Positions 24,794 through 34,315 are shown, counted from the stretch's first letter. The stretch is 51,013 nt of DNA from Syntrophaceae bacterium UBA6252 (GCA_002441265.1 DJVQ01000056.1:30778-81790); one strand, 5' to 3'. Numbers and translations: made by a program. Notes: generated from the letters alone by a model not told the origin.

Positions 24794-27700
24794 TTACGGG
24801 CGCCGCAGTTTCATCAGCTCCGGATCGGGTACCGCAGGCGTATAGGGAAAGACCTTGAATCCCGTTGCCGACACGACCGGCGCAGGGGTGGAGACATAGA
24901 AGGTGAAGTACCTGTTCACGCCGGGCACCAGATCGCTCCCGCTCAGGGGATCCCCGGTGACGCCGCTCACCCCCGAGAAACTGATGCTGTAAGTGCCGAC
25001 GTCGTCCGGAGCTTCGATCCCGGCGAGCATGGCCGTGTGGACATCGGCGGAAAGGTCCATGTCATAAGTTGCGCAATAAGCCCCCGGACTTGCGTAGAGC
25101 GTTCCCTGGTAGCCGCCGTCCACGTACAGGGCGAAGGCGTCGTCTTTCAGCCCCCCGTCGTCGCAGACCGTGATTTTCACCTTTCCTTCGGCCACTTCGT
25201 AGACGACGGGATTGGACCAGTCGCCCCAGGTCCCGTCGAATCTCACCCGTGCCTTGACATCGTACTGCCCCGGCTCCAGGTCCGGTATCACGATCCCGAG
25301 GGCCGTTTCCGAGGCTGTTGTTACAGGTGCGGCCTTTGTTCCCACCATGACCGCGTTTTCCGAGACGAGGGCGCTGAACCCCGCCCCGTAAACGGTTGCG
25401 GGGGCGTTTTTCCCGCCCTTCTCCGGTTCGATGGACGAAAGTTCGACGTCTTCCACGAGGATCACCGCGGGATCCTTCTCCACCTTGCAATCCGGCTCGC
25501 TCTTCGGGTGATGGACGATGACCTTGAGCGGTCCCTTGGTGTTCTTGTCCAGCCACCAGCCGGGCACGGTGACGGTCATCCGCTTTCCGTCCGGAGCGAT
25601 CTGCGTCGCGTCGATCACGTACTCGTTCCCGTTCCTGTCCATGAAAACGACTTCGGGGTAGCGGGTGATGCTCCAGGAGTACAGGGCGTTTCCCCGTTCT
25701 TCCACGATGGGGCTGAATCCCTGCCCCTGAATGATGAATGCCTTGTTCTTCCCGTCGGCCTTCACCTTTCCCGGAATCACGGCATCGATGTCCAGCGGGA
25801 AGTCCACGTCGAACTCGATGACGTTGTCAGTGGTGGTGATGTCGGTCACCGTTTTTCCGACGGTGATCACATTCGATGCAATTCCAAGGATATCGATTAC
25901 TCCGAGAAGCCCTCCGATCGGGGAGAGCCTGGCGGCAACCTTGGCCGACAACCTTCTGATCATCGTACCGACCACGGCCGAGGCGGCGGATTGGCTCGCC
26001 TGCGTGAAAAGCGCCTTGGCGATGGGACCGCACTTCGAGAAATCGGCCCACAGGAAGTAGATGAATTCTTTCACGCCCCCCGTCACGTCCCCGTTGGAGA
26101 AGGACTCCAGGCTGCCGCCCAGATCCGTCGAGTCGGCGAGCACCACGGTTACGATCTTTACGGGGACGAATTTCGGACCGAGGTCTTTGAAGGACATGAC
26201 GGTGCCGATGACGGGCGAAATGATCCGCTCGATAACGGTGCGAGAGGTGATCCACTTGTAGGCCGGGTGTGTCCAGGGTACCTTCCTTTTCGGGTCGAAG
26301 TGCGTGTCGCAGCCGGGAGTGATGATCTGAACGGTGGAATCCTTCCTCCGGGGCTGGTTGAAGTCGGACTTGACCCATGCCCCGCCCAGGTATCCCTGGG
26401 GGGGCACCATTCCCCAAATGCCGGAGATATGGGGAGTCAGGATTTTCCCGTCCCTGGAAGTGATCTGCACCGACAGGTACAGCATGCTGTCGTTTTCGAC
26501 GGCGATGTTGCCCGAATTGCCGTCTTCGTATACCTGGATGTCGTCGACTTCCTTGGGCGTGATGTCCGCGCCCTCTGTCGACAGGAGATCCTTGAAGGTC
26601 GGAAAGGCCGGGGGAGGGGTGAAACTGCCGGAATTGAGTTCCCCCTCAATGGCGGCGGCGGCGGCGACGAGGGCGTCCGCGGCAGTCCGGGCGAGATCGG
26701 CATCGTCCTTGTTCCTGAGATAGGGATCCGATGCGAGCTTTTGTTCCAGCTTTTCGCCGAGGGCCGTTACCTCGCCCAGCCCGTTGATCAGGTCGCGGGC
26801 ATCGCTCAGGTCCGATTCGGAGACGAGGGCGTGCACGGAGAGCGCGCCCCACACCATGGCGAGGGCCGTGCCGCGGCTGTCCATGACGACAAATGCGTCG
26901 TCCTGCAATGCAAGGGCTTCGAGAAAAACGGCGTATTTCTCCGAGCCGTCCGGCGTCGGTTCCTGGATCAGCGCCGTGACGATCGTGGGAGCGTTCATGT
27001 CGACCCTGGTCGAGAAGTTCCCGGAAGCATCGGGATATCTCTCATTGTCCGGGTGAACGGACCACGAGACATTGAGGGCCGTCACATCCACCGGGGATCC
27101 CGCCGGCAGGGCGACCCGGCCGCTGATGTTTTTATAAAGCTCGATGTAAATCACGTTGGAATCGCCTCTTGAGGACGAGACGAACACCGGTCCGGTGACG
27201 GTTCCCGCCGGGACCCACACCGTAACCCGGTCCGCGCTCCCGGTGCTGTTGTCGTAAACCGTGCTGCTTCCGGTGAAATTGACGGTCAGGTTGGCTTTCA
27301 GATTGAAACCGTACAGCGTGGCCCTGGACCCGTCAAAATCCGCGTTGTTGAGTATCGGTGCCGTACCGTCCACGGCCAGGACATCCAGGGGATCCGTGAC
27401 GCAGCCGCCGCCGGCCAGTGAGACCAGGACGGTGCCTCCGTGAATGTCCGGAGGCCAGGTGAAGTGAAGGCCCTCCTCGTCGGCCAGATCCGGCGTCAGG
27501 TTCAGCACGCCGATTTCCCCTCGGATGATCATCACGGCATCCTCCGTCATGGAAGGAAGATTGTGGCCCGAAAGGGTGACGGCGTCGCCTGCCCGGGCGA
27601 CATCGGTGATCCCAAGGGTATCGTTTATGAAATCGCGAAGCATCATGGGGCCCTCGGGGGTCGACAGGCTGTCGGCATTGTAGGACGGCGCAAGAGGTGT

Positions 27701-29182
27701 CAGACGGTCCGCGTCTCTCGAGTCCACAAGCCCGTCGTCATCGTCGTCCGTATCCGCGAAGTCGGGAATCCCATCGCCGTCACTGTCCAGGGGGTCGGTC
27801 GGGTTCACCCCCGCCTCGACGGGATCGGGGATACCGTTCCCGTCGCTGTCCGTATCCAGAAAATTGGGTACGCCGTCCCCGTCCGCATCGTTCAACAGAC
27901 TCAGTGTTTCCGGCGTCAGGTCGGGATGTTTCTCCGCCGTGAGGAATTCCACGCCATCCGGAATTCCGTCGCCGTCGGAATCGGAATCCCACCAGCCGGG
28001 CATTCCGTCCCCGTCGGGATCGCTGTGGCTGGCCCAGTCAAGAAGCGCTGGACTTATTTCCACGCCGTCGGGAATCCCGTCGCCGTCGCTGTCGGAAGTG
28101 AATTCATTGCTGTCCAGGGCGATTTCCAGTTCGTCCGGGATGCCGTCGAAGTCCTGGTCCGCGAAGATCCGTACATGATAGTTCCATGCCGGATCGCTCG
28201 TTCCCGACGCATCCGTAATGTTCAGGTAATAGTCTCCGGGTGCCACGATCATCATGGAAACGGCGGTCGAACCTTTCGAAAAGGGCAGGGCCGTGGCCGT
28301 CGCCACAACGGATTTGCCGGAAGCAAGGAGAACGGCGAGGACCGGATGCATGGCCGCCGATGAACCGTTCAGGACTGCGGTGTAGCGACCGCTGCTGTCG
28401 AGAGTGATTTTGAAGTAATCGATGTCCGGTTTTGCCCCATCAGAATACAAGGCCCCCGTGATGCGTCCGGGCATGACACCGGCGTCCTCGGAAACGCTGA
28501 CCCCGTCGTTCCGATTCGACAGGCCCGATTCCTTCGACTCGGCATACACGACGTATTCCTGCTTTTCCGGCGTAACCGCGAAATCGTCCTCGACATCGTC
28601 GACGCCGTCGCGGTCCACGTCCATCGTATAGTAGTTGCCCGTGCCGTCGCCGTCGTCGTCATAATGGGAGGCCCGGTCATCGGGAAAGCGGTCGACGGCG
28701 TTGAGAAACCCGTCGCCGTCCCTGTCCATGTCCACGTCGTCCTCAAGGCCGTCGGCATCCCGGTCCATGACGAGACGGACGGAAACCGTATCCGATAGCG
28801 TCGTTCCCTGCCCGTCGCCCACCACGAGAGACAGGGAATATTGTCCCGGTTTGTCGGCATAAAAACCCGTGGCTCTGGTGTTCCTGGATGTGAGCCGGAA
28901 TTCGGCGGAGGGATCTTCGGCGGAATCGACGGACCACGACCATTCGATACCGCCGCTGCCCGGCGCGCTGAAAAAGATGATTTCCTCCGGACGGGGCGCG
29001 GCCATGTTCCGCGTTACAATGCCCGTCCGGTCCGGTCCGATGTCGGCCGTGGGAGCGTTGGTTCCGGCGGGCGCGTTGTCTCCGGCCTCGGACCCGGCAT
29101 CCGAACCGCCGCTGCATCCCGCCATCAACAATATCCCGAATAACAAAGCACAGACGGCTTTTTCAAGGAATCGTCTTTCCAT
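24794..29182 (-). CDS. Large lipoprotein with thrombospondin type 3 and IPT/TIG repeats
   Basis: The 1462-residue precursor has a lipoprotein signal (LLMAGC, Cys23). After a PKD-like stretch (about 45-140) comes a calcium-binding run of DxDGDG-type thrombospondin type 3 repeats (about 140-200). A pre-peptidase-like domain (about 255-340) follows, then a second dense run (about 345-490) with SDSDGDGIPDGVE-like units. The C-terminal two thirds hold three IPT/TIG-like beta-sandwiches (near 520-600, 1200-1290 and 1300-1370) and an unassigned middle. It should sit on the outer surface or in the periplasm and be stiffened by calcium. AAAGGAGG precedes the start. It appears to be a single-gene unit with its own terminator. 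The biological role is unknown; adhesion is a guess. Confidence 0.85.
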   Translation of the reverse strand: MERRFLEKAVCALLFGILLMAGCSGGSDAGSEAGDNAPAGTNAPTADIGPDRTGIVTRNMAAPRPEEIIFFSAPGSGGIEWSWSVDSAEDPSAEFRLTSRNTRATGFYADKPGQYSLSLVVGDGQGTTLSDTVSVRLVMDRDADGLEDDVDMDRDGDGFLNAVDRFPDDRASHYDDDGDGTGNYYTMDVDRDGVDDVEDDFAVTPEKQEYVVYAESKESGLSNRNDGVSVSEDAGVMPGRITGALYSDGAKPDIDYFKITLDSSGRYTAVLNGSSAAMHPVLAVLLASGKSVVATATALPFSKGSTAVSMMIVAPGDYYLNITDASGTSDPAWNYHVRIFADQDFDGIPDELEIALDSNEFTSDSDGDGIPDGVEISPALLDWASHSDPDGDGMPGWWDSDSDGDGIPDGVEFLTAEKHPDLTPETLSLLNDADGDGVPNFLDTDSDGNGIPDPVEAGVNPTDPLDSDGDGIPDFADTDDDDDGLVDSRDADRLTPLAPSYNADSLSTPEGPMMLRDFINDTLGITDVARAGDAVTLSGHNLPSMTEDAVMIIRGEIGVLNLTPDLADEEGLHFTWPPDIHGGTVLVSLAGGGCVTDPLDVLAVDGTAPILNNADFDGSRATLYGFNLKANLTVNFTGSSTVYDNSTGSADRVTVWVPAGTVTGPVFVSSSRGDSNVIYIELYKNISGRVALPAGSPVDVTALNVSWSVHPDNERYPDASGNFSTRVDMNAPTIVTALIQEPTPDGSEKYAVFLEALALQDDAFVVMDSRGTALAMVWGALSVHALVSESDLSDARDLINGLGEVTALGEKLEQKLASDPYLRNKDDADLARTAADALVAAAAAIEGELNSGSFTPPPAFPTFKDLLSTEGADITPKEVDDIQVYEDGNSGNIAVENDSMLYLSVQITSRDGKILTPHISGIWGMVPPQGYLGGAWVKSDFNQPRRKDSTVQIITPGCDTHFDPKRKVPWTHPAYKWITSRTVIERIISPVIGTVMSFKDLGPKFVPVKIVTVVLADSTDLGGSLESFSNGDVTGGVKEFIYFLWADFSKCGPIAKALFTQASQSAASAVVGTMIRRLSAKVAARLSPIGGLLGVIDILGIASNVITVGKTVTDITTTDNVIEFDVDFPLDIDAVIPGKVKADGKNKAFIIQGQGFSPIVEERGNALYSWSITRYPEVVFMDRNGNEYVIDATQIAPDGKRMTVTVPGWWLDKNTKGPLKVIVHHPKSEPDCKVEKDPAVILVEDVELSSIEPEKGGKNAPATVYGAGFSALVSENAVMVGTKAAPVTTASETALGIVIPDLEPGQYDVKARVRFDGTWGDWSNPVVYEVAEGKVKITVCDDGGLKDDAFALYVDGGYQGTLYASPGAYCATYDMDLSADVHTAMLAGIEAPDDVGTYSISFSGVSGVTGDPLSGSDLVPGVNRYFTFYVSTPAPVVSATGFKVFPYTPAVPDPELMKLRRP

Positions 29183-29511
29183 GGCGATTTTCCTCCTTTC
29201 GGACGGACTGTCAGCTGTCGTTCATATCGATCTCCTGCAACATGACGTTCTTCCCCCTTCATCGAGGGGGGTAACCCGGCGGCAGACAGTTTTCTCTTGA
29301 ATGGAATGGACTTCGAAAAAAGGATCACGAAGGCAAGAGGGGAGAAACTTGACTGCTAAAAAAAACATAGCATGAAACGGTTTCACATGGCCAGAACCAA
29401 TCGAAGAAACTCTGGAATCCATCGAATGCCCGCCGTCGCCGGCATGCCTGAGACGCGGGATTTCCCGTTCCGTTCAGGAACCTTTCAACGGCCGGGCGCC
29501 GGACGTTTTAT
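29183..29511. other. Gap upstream of the lipoprotein gene
   Basis: No gene is visible. On the minus strand a CCCCC-TCGATGAA-GGGGG hairpin lies near 29252-29271 in the lipoprotein leader. A c-di-GMP riboswitch was considered here and not supported. The leftward promoter is not obvious. Confidence 0.35.
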
Positions 29512-32007
29512 TCACCCCTTGTCGCCGGCACCCCGCAATTCATGGATCCTGCGGGAAAGCTCACTCAGCGACACGGGTTTCTGAATGAAGCCGTTGCCGC
29601 CCGCTTCGAGGATTCTTCGGGCCTGTCCTTCCAGGGCGTAGCCGCTCAGCAGGATGACCTTGACTTCGGGATTGATCTCACGGAGCATCCGGAACGCCTC
29701 TTCCCCCGACATCCCGGGCATGATCATGTCCAGAAGGACAAGATCGATCTCCTTTTTCTTTTCCCTGTAGAGATCGACGGCCTCCCTCCCGCTCTGTGCC
29801 GCCGTCACCTTGTATCCGATGTGTTCCAGCATGCGCTGGATCGTCTGCAGCACCTGGGTCTCGTCATCGACCAGCAGAACGGTGCCCGTCCCCCGGATGA
29901 TTTCCGGAGAAATCGAGACGTCCGGAACGGCCTCCTGTTCGGAAGCGGGGAAGTAGATGTTGAAAGTCGACCCCTGTCCGGCTTTGCTGGAGAAATCGAT
30001 GAGCCCCCTGTGGACCTTGACGATCCCGTATGCCATGGAAAGACCGAGGCCCGTTCCCCTTCCCCGTTCCTTCGTCGTGAAAAAGGGCTCGAAGATCCGT
30101 GTCATCGTGTTTTCGCTCATTCCCGAGCCGGTGTCTGTCACCGAAATCTTCACGTATCGCCCCGGCATGGCCGATTGCGGCCTGACGAACGCCTCGTCGA
30201 GAAAGACATTCCCCGTTTTCAGGTACAGGTCTCCCCCTCCCGGCATGGCCTGACCTGCGTTGATGAAAAGGTTCATGAAGACCTGCCCTATCTGGTCCGG
30301 GTCCACCTCCGCCGTCCACAGATTCTTCTCGAAGTTCCTGTGGATCCGGATATCCTTTCTGGTCCGGGCGAAGATGAAAGCGGCGTTCTCCATGATTTCA
30401 CTGATGTTCGAAGGCTTCGCGTCAAAATGGCCGCTCCTGGACACGCCGAGAAGCTGTTTGATCAGGTTCGCGGCGCTTCGGATCTGAATCTCGATGCTTT
30501 TCAGATATTCGTTGTGGGGATGCTCCGGCTCCAGTTCTTCCAGCATCAGGGAGACGTTTCCCTGCATGCTCATGAGAAGGTTGTTGAAGTCGTGGGCGAG
30601 CCCTCCGGCCAGGGTTCTGACGGCCTCCATCTTCTGGGCGTGGACGAGCCTGGCTTCGAGATTCTTCCTTTCCTCTTCGGCCCGTTTGCGGTCGGTGATG
30701 TCCAGGCCGAGGCTCAGAATGCAGGGTTCACCGGACAGTTCGATCCTTTCCCCGGAAATGAGCATATTGGCGATACGGCCGGTTTTATGCCTGAGTTTGA
30801 ACTCGTAATTTTCCACAACGCCCCGTTCTTCCAATATTTTCAGGTACCGGGCCCGCTCCGCGGGATCGGCCCAGACGCCGAGTTCGACAGGGCGGCGGCC
30901 GACAGCCTCTTCCCGCGCCAGGCCCGTAACTTCGAGCCATGCGTCATTGGCATCCTTGATCTTGTTGTCTTCGAGTCCGATGATGGCGATCGAAACGGGG
31001 CTTACTTGGAAGATGGTCGAAAAGAGCTCCTCGCTTTTCCTCAGGGCCTCTTCCGCCTTCCGGCGCTCGCTGATGTCCCGGACGATCATGCCCGTCTTCA
31101 AGTTGCCGTGGCGGTCCCTGAAGATGGCGGACGAGATTTCACCGGGAAACGGCGTGCCGTCGTTTCGCAGGAAGGTGAGCTCTCCGCGAAACTTGCCGGT
31201 GCGCGCCCGCTCTTCCAACGCCCCCTCCAGGCGCGGATCCTTTTCGTCCAGCAGGCCCGCCATGCCGATGCGGCAGATTTCCTCTTCCGTGCGCCCAAAG
31301 GTGTTGCATGCTTCCGGGTTGGCCGCCAGGATTCTTCCGTCCGGTGCCGTGAGAAACGCCGCATCGAAGCTGTTCTCGAAAAACGCGCGGTACTGATCCC
31401 CCTTCTCCTGCTGTTCCGACTGCATGCGCTCGCTCCGCAGCCTTCTCACCATCAGAATCCCGAGCAGGGCGGTGCCGAGCGGATTGATCAGCAGAACGGG
31501 AACGGACAGTTTCGAGAGAACGTCCACGGCGGTTTTCCAGGGCAATGTGAACATGATTGCCAGCATGGCCAGATGAATCACCATGCCGAAGACGTAGAGC
31601 TCTCCGAATGAAAGGTCGGCAAGAGACCGGCGGCGGAAACGCCTCCAGACGATTCCGATGGCTCCCGATGCAAGGATCACGGCGATGCCGGTCCAGGCTC
31701 CGAATCCGCCATGATGAAAACGAAAGATGGATGTCATGGCCATGGCGATTCCCGTGGCGATCGGTCCGAAGAAGAGTCCCGATATGCCGATCAGCACCGA
31801 TCGCATGTCGAAAACGAGCCCGGGTTCGAATGTCCAGTGCGTCATCATGACGACGATGCCGACGGCGCCGATCACGAAACCGACGGGCACCTGCTGCAGC
31901 GGTGTTCGTCTCCGATGCCAGCGGACTTCAACCACGTCGAACAGGAATGCCAGCGAAAGCAGAAGCGAAACGTTCAAAATCAGGCCAAGCACGACCGAGT
32001 CGTTCAT
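29512..32007 (-). CDS. 5TM-sensor PAS histidine kinase with C-terminal receiver
   Basis: The 831-residue membrane kinase starts with about five to six hydrophobic segments (about 5-200). Motifs such as PVGFVIGAVGIVVMMTHW and GISGLFFGPIATGIAMAMTS recall the 5TM domain of LytS-like kinases, where it may sense a small molecule. Two PAS domains follow (about 215-335 and 340-460). The H-box is TLAGGLAHDFNNLLMSMQG (His near 472), with NAGQAMPGGG and GRGTGLGLSMAYGI in the ATPase domain. A terminal receiver (about 705-831) has LVLLDMIMPGMSG. The ATG at 32007 is chosen for the GGGAGAG site; an in-frame ATG at 32055 has none. A perfect palindrome lies 37 bases upstream. It is a paralog of the kinases at 9822 and 38262. 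Confidence 0.92.
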   Translation of the reverse strand: MNDSVVLGLILNVSLLLSLAFLFDVVEVRWHRRRTPLQQVPVGFVIGAVGIVVMMTHWTFEPGLVFDMRSVLIGISGLFFGPIATGIAMAMTSIFRFHHGGFGAWTGIAVILASGAIGIVWRRFRRRSLADLSFGELYVFGMVIHLAMLAIMFTLPWKTAVDVLSKLSVPVLLINPLGTALLGILMVRRLRSERMQSEQQEKGDQYRAFFENSFDAAFLTAPDGRILAANPEACNTFGRTEEEICRIGMAGLLDEKDPRLEGALEERARTGKFRGELTFLRNDGTPFPGEISSAIFRDRHGNLKTGMIVRDISERRKAEEALRKSEELFSTIFQVSPVSIAIIGLEDNKIKDANDAWLEVTGLAREEAVGRRPVELGVWADPAERARYLKILEERGVVENYEFKLRHKTGRIANMLISGERIELSGEPCILSLGLDITDRKRAEEERKNLEARLVHAQKMEAVRTLAGGLAHDFNNLLMSMQGNVSLMLEELEPEHPHNEYLKSIEIQIRSAANLIKQLLGVSRSGHFDAKPSNISEIMENAAFIFARTRKDIRIHRNFEKNLWTAEVDPDQIGQVFMNLFINAGQAMPGGGDLYLKTGNVFLDEAFVRPQSAMPGRYVKISVTDTGSGMSENTMTRIFEPFFTTKERGRGTGLGLSMAYGIVKVHRGLIDFSSKAGQGSTFNIYFPASEQEAVPDVSISPEIIRGTGTVLLVDDETQVLQTIQRMLEHIGYKVTAAQSGREAVDLYREKKKEIDLVLLDMIMPGMSGEEAFRMLREINPEVKVILLSGYALEGQARRILEAGGNGFIQKPVSLSELSRRIHELRGAGDKG

Positions 32008-32043
32008 GAAAGCTCTCCCGAAATCATATGAGACAGGATCTTC

Positions 32044-32060
32044 GATATTTGTCAAATATC
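32044..32060. promoter_or_regulatory. 17-bp perfect palindrome upstream of the 5TM kinase
   Basis: GATATTTG-T-CAAATATC is a perfect 8-1-8 palindrome, 37 bases before the kinase start. It overlaps a TTGACA -35-like hexamer on the minus strand, so a bound protein could block the promoter. The regulator is unknown. Confidence 0.5.
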
Positions 32061-32062
32061 AT

Positions 32063-32083
32063 TTGACGAACTCGTAGAAAGCC
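32063..32083 (-). repeat. Half-end of the dispersed repeat
   Basis: TTGACGAACTCGTAGAAAGC matches one terminal arm of the minimal repeat at 20787 with a single change, but no facing arm is nearby. On the minus strand, TACGAGTTCGTCAAATG is identical at both places, each directly upstream of a signalling gene. Confidence 0.55.
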
Positions 32084-32252
32084 ATCCACGGGGATTTGCC
32101 CGGAACGGGACGCCGGGTTCGAAGCAGGGGGACGGCGGGTTCACCTGGCCGGGGATGAGGGGTGGATGGTGAGAGCGTCCGGATCCTTGCCGCGGGGCGG
32201 ACGCCCGGTGCGGGACATCGTCCAGCCCGCCGGCGGAAAGTCATCGAGAGAT

Positions 32253-32284
32253 GAAAAAAAAAGGAACCGGGCGTACCCGATTCC
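32253..32284 (-). terminator. Rho-independent terminator of the acyltransferase pair
   Basis: On the minus strand GGAATCGGG pairs with CCCGGTTCC around TACG and is followed by nine T residues. It begins 28 bases past the stop of the second acyltransferase gene. Confidence 0.85.
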
Positions 32285-32312
32285 TCCAGGCGGGTCGGTC
32301 GGCGGCCCGGCG

Positions 32313-33230
32313 TTACCCGTTTGCTTCTCCTCCTTCGCAAAGGAGGCACGCCAGGGCGATTTCCACGACCCGGTTCTCCGGGGAGATGAAGGGGAGATTC
32401 AGGATCACCGGACGGGACGTTCCCGCCACGACGCCCGCGGTCTGCATCCTGCCGATGAACACCAGGGCCTGGGCGAGAAGATATCCCGTGTCGATTTCGG
32501 GGACGAGGTAGATGTCCACATCGCCCGTCACGGCGCTTTGAAGTCCCTTGCGTTTCGCCGCCGCCTGGCTCAGGGCGCAATCGATGTCGAGCGGTCCCTC
32601 CACGACGGCCTGTCCGAACTGACGGCGTTCCGCCATCTTGGAAAGGATCGCCGCATCCAGCGTCGACGGGATCCCGGGATTGACCTGCTCGATGGCGGCC
32701 AGGACCGCAGTTTTCGGCGTCTCGATTCCCATGAGGCGGGCCAGTTGCAGCGCGTTGGTGAGGATCTGCTGCTTTTCGGCAAGGTTCGGCTGGTTGTGAA
32801 TGTAAGTGTCCGTGATCAGGATCAGTTTCTCTCTTTTCAGAAGGGGAAAAACGGAAACGTGGCTGACGCCGCCGCCCGCGGGAAGAAGACCCGCATCCCT
32901 GTCGCGAAGAGCGCGGAGGAGATCTTCGGCGGCGATGCCGCCCTGCATGAGGATGTCCCCGGCACCGTCGCGGACGGCCGCCAGGGCCCGGCCGAGGACC
33001 CGCTGCGGGTCGTTTTCCTCCAGGATCTCGTATTCCCCCTCCAAAGGGAAAGACCCGCCGGCCAGGGCTTTCAGGGTGCCGCCGTTTCCGATGAAACAGG
33101 GGCGGATCAGCCCGGCGGCGGACGCCTGGGCCAGAACGGGGAAATCCGCCGCAACGGGACGAGGGACGACCATTTTTTTCCTTCCGCCCCGTTTCGCCGC
33201 TTCCAGGATGTCTTCGAAGGAACGCATCAT
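32313..33230 (-). CDS. Phosphate acetyl/butyryltransferase family protein, second of a pair
   Basis: The 305-residue protein belongs to the phosphotransacylase (Pta/Ptb) family, which transfers an acyl group between CoA and phosphate. Typical segments are the C-terminal TGDVDIYLVPEIDTGYLL and AGVVAGTSRPVILNLPFIS followed by a final helix. Its start overlaps the stop of the upstream paralog (ATGA) after AAGGAGG, so they are coupled and probably form one enzyme or complex. An intrinsic terminator follows. No acetate or butyrate kinase is present in the window, which is unusual for this family. It could serve an acyl-phosphate step in short-chain fatty-acid metabolism, but the acyl group is not readable. 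Confidence 0.85.
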   Translation of the reverse strand: MMRSFEDILEAAKRGGRKKMVVPRPVAADFPVLAQASAAGLIRPCFIGNGGTLKALAGGSFPLEGEYEILEENDPQRVLGRALAAVRDGAGDILMQGGIAAEDLLRALRDRDAGLLPAGGGVSHVSVFPLLKREKLILITDTYIHNQPNLAEKQQILTNALQLARLMGIETPKTAVLAAIEQVNPGIPSTLDAAILSKMAERRQFGQAVVEGPLDIDCALSQAAAKRKGLQSAVTGDVDIYLVPEIDTGYLLAQALVFIGRMQTAGVVAGTSRPVILNLPFISPENRVVEIALACLLCEGGEANG

Positions 33231-34156
33231 CGTATTTCCCCTCCTTGTTTTCCCATGCGATCGGCCAGGACGACGCTCATGGCGATCTGAAGGACGATAT
33301 TGTCGCTGAAGTCCGAACGGGCGGGGATGCAGACCGGCCCCCGGGAAGTCGCGACCAGGGAGCTCCGTTTCACGTTGAGGAAAAAATCGAGTTTGCACAG
33401 GATGTTTCCCGTGTCGAGACAGGGAACGAGGAGGATGTGGGGCATTCTGTCGCCGCGGATTCCGCCGCAATGGTTCCGGCGGTTCCCGCCGCCGAGGAAG
33501 ATGTCCGTGAAGGAGGTCGCCTCCTCGATGTCGCAGGAACCGAAATCCCCCGCTTCGGCGGCCTTCCGCAGTTCCTTGAAGTCTCCGTAAGAAGGGAGTT
33601 CCCCTCCCGCATCCCGCTGCCCGGACAGTACGGCGATCCTCGGCCGGGGAATTCCCAGGAGATGGTATACAAATACGGCGTTTCTCACGATTTCCCTCTT
33701 GGCCCTGAGATCCGGCCTGATGTTGACTCCCGTGTCGGTGAAGGCGACGAGGTGGTCGATCCCCGGCACCTCCCAGAACGTCACCACGCTCACCGTCATG
33801 CCCGAGCCCGCCTTTGCCTCCTCGCGAATGATGGAACGGTAAATGTGGGATGTGGGGATCTGGCCCTTGCCGGCGATGGGCGCCTTTCCGGAAAAAAGCA
33901 TCCCGATCCCGAGGTTGGAGATCTCCCGGGGGTCGTCGCTGGAGATTTTCTGGAACGGGCCAATGTCGAAATCGACTTTCCCCGCCGCCCGGGCGATCTT
34001 CTCGCCGTCGCCGATGAGGATGGGTTCGATGTAGCCGCGCTCCCGGCTGATCCTGACCGCCCGCATGAACTCCTCGTCCTCGGGTGCCAGAACGGCCATC
34101 TCCTTCGGTCCTTTCTCGCGCGCCAGCCTTGAAAAATCATTCAACGATGCGATCAT
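33227..34156 (-). CDS. Phosphate acetyl/butyryltransferase family protein, first of a pair
   Basis: The 309-residue protein is the upstream member of a tandem Pta/Ptb-like pair. It has HILLVPCLDTGNILCKLDF in the position of the family's substrate-binding stretch, and LVATSRGPVCIPARSDF after it. The N-terminal half (KEMAVLAPEDEEFMRAVR) matches the family's first domain. Compared with its partner, it has an insertion with a GGGNRRNHCGG motif before the C-terminal domain. The ATG at 34156 follows AAGGAGGAAAGG. A LysR gene is transcribed in the opposite direction 159 bases away and is the probable regulator. The two copies have diverged clearly, so they may form a heteromer. Confidence 0.82.
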   Translation of the reverse strand: MIASLNDFSRLAREKGPKEMAVLAPEDEEFMRAVRISRERGYIEPILIGDGEKIARAAGKVDFDIGPFQKISSDDPREISNLGIGMLFSGKAPIAGKGQIPTSHIYRSIIREEAKAGSGMTVSVVTFWEVPGIDHLVAFTDTGVNIRPDLRAKREIVRNAVFVYHLLGIPRPRIAVLSGQRDAGGELPSYGDFKELRKAAEAGDFGSCDIEEATSFTDIFLGGGNRRNHCGGIRGDRMPHILLVPCLDTGNILCKLDFFLNVKRSSLVATSRGPVCIPARSDFSDNIVLQIAMSVVLADRMGKQGGEIR

Positions 34157-34286
34157 ATCCGATCCTTTCCTCCTTGGAACGATCCCCGGCGGGTGAAACG
34201 GCGCTCCGGGCGCCGGGGATTTTGCATGATCCATTGACTCGGACGAGAGGGTAGTATAGGTTAACTGAAATTAAAAATATATTATT

Positions 34287-34301
34287 TATCTCAATACGAT
34301 A
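34287..34301. promoter_or_regulatory. Possible LysR-type operator between divergent genes
   Basis: TATC-N7-GATA lies in the AT-rich gap between the acyltransferase pair and the LysR gene, 15 bases before the regulator's start. It resembles a LysR recognition dyad. The gap is also rich enough in A/T to hold promoters for both directions. Confidence 0.35.
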
Positions 34302-34315
34302 TTTTTTAAGAATCA

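Noticed and set aside
29230..29300. Possible c-di-GMP riboswitch upstream of the large lipoprotein (minus strand GCCGCCGGGTTACC)
   Set aside because: The conserved GGGACGCAAAGCC-type core and the GNRA-type receptor elements are missing; only a short 3' resemblance remains.
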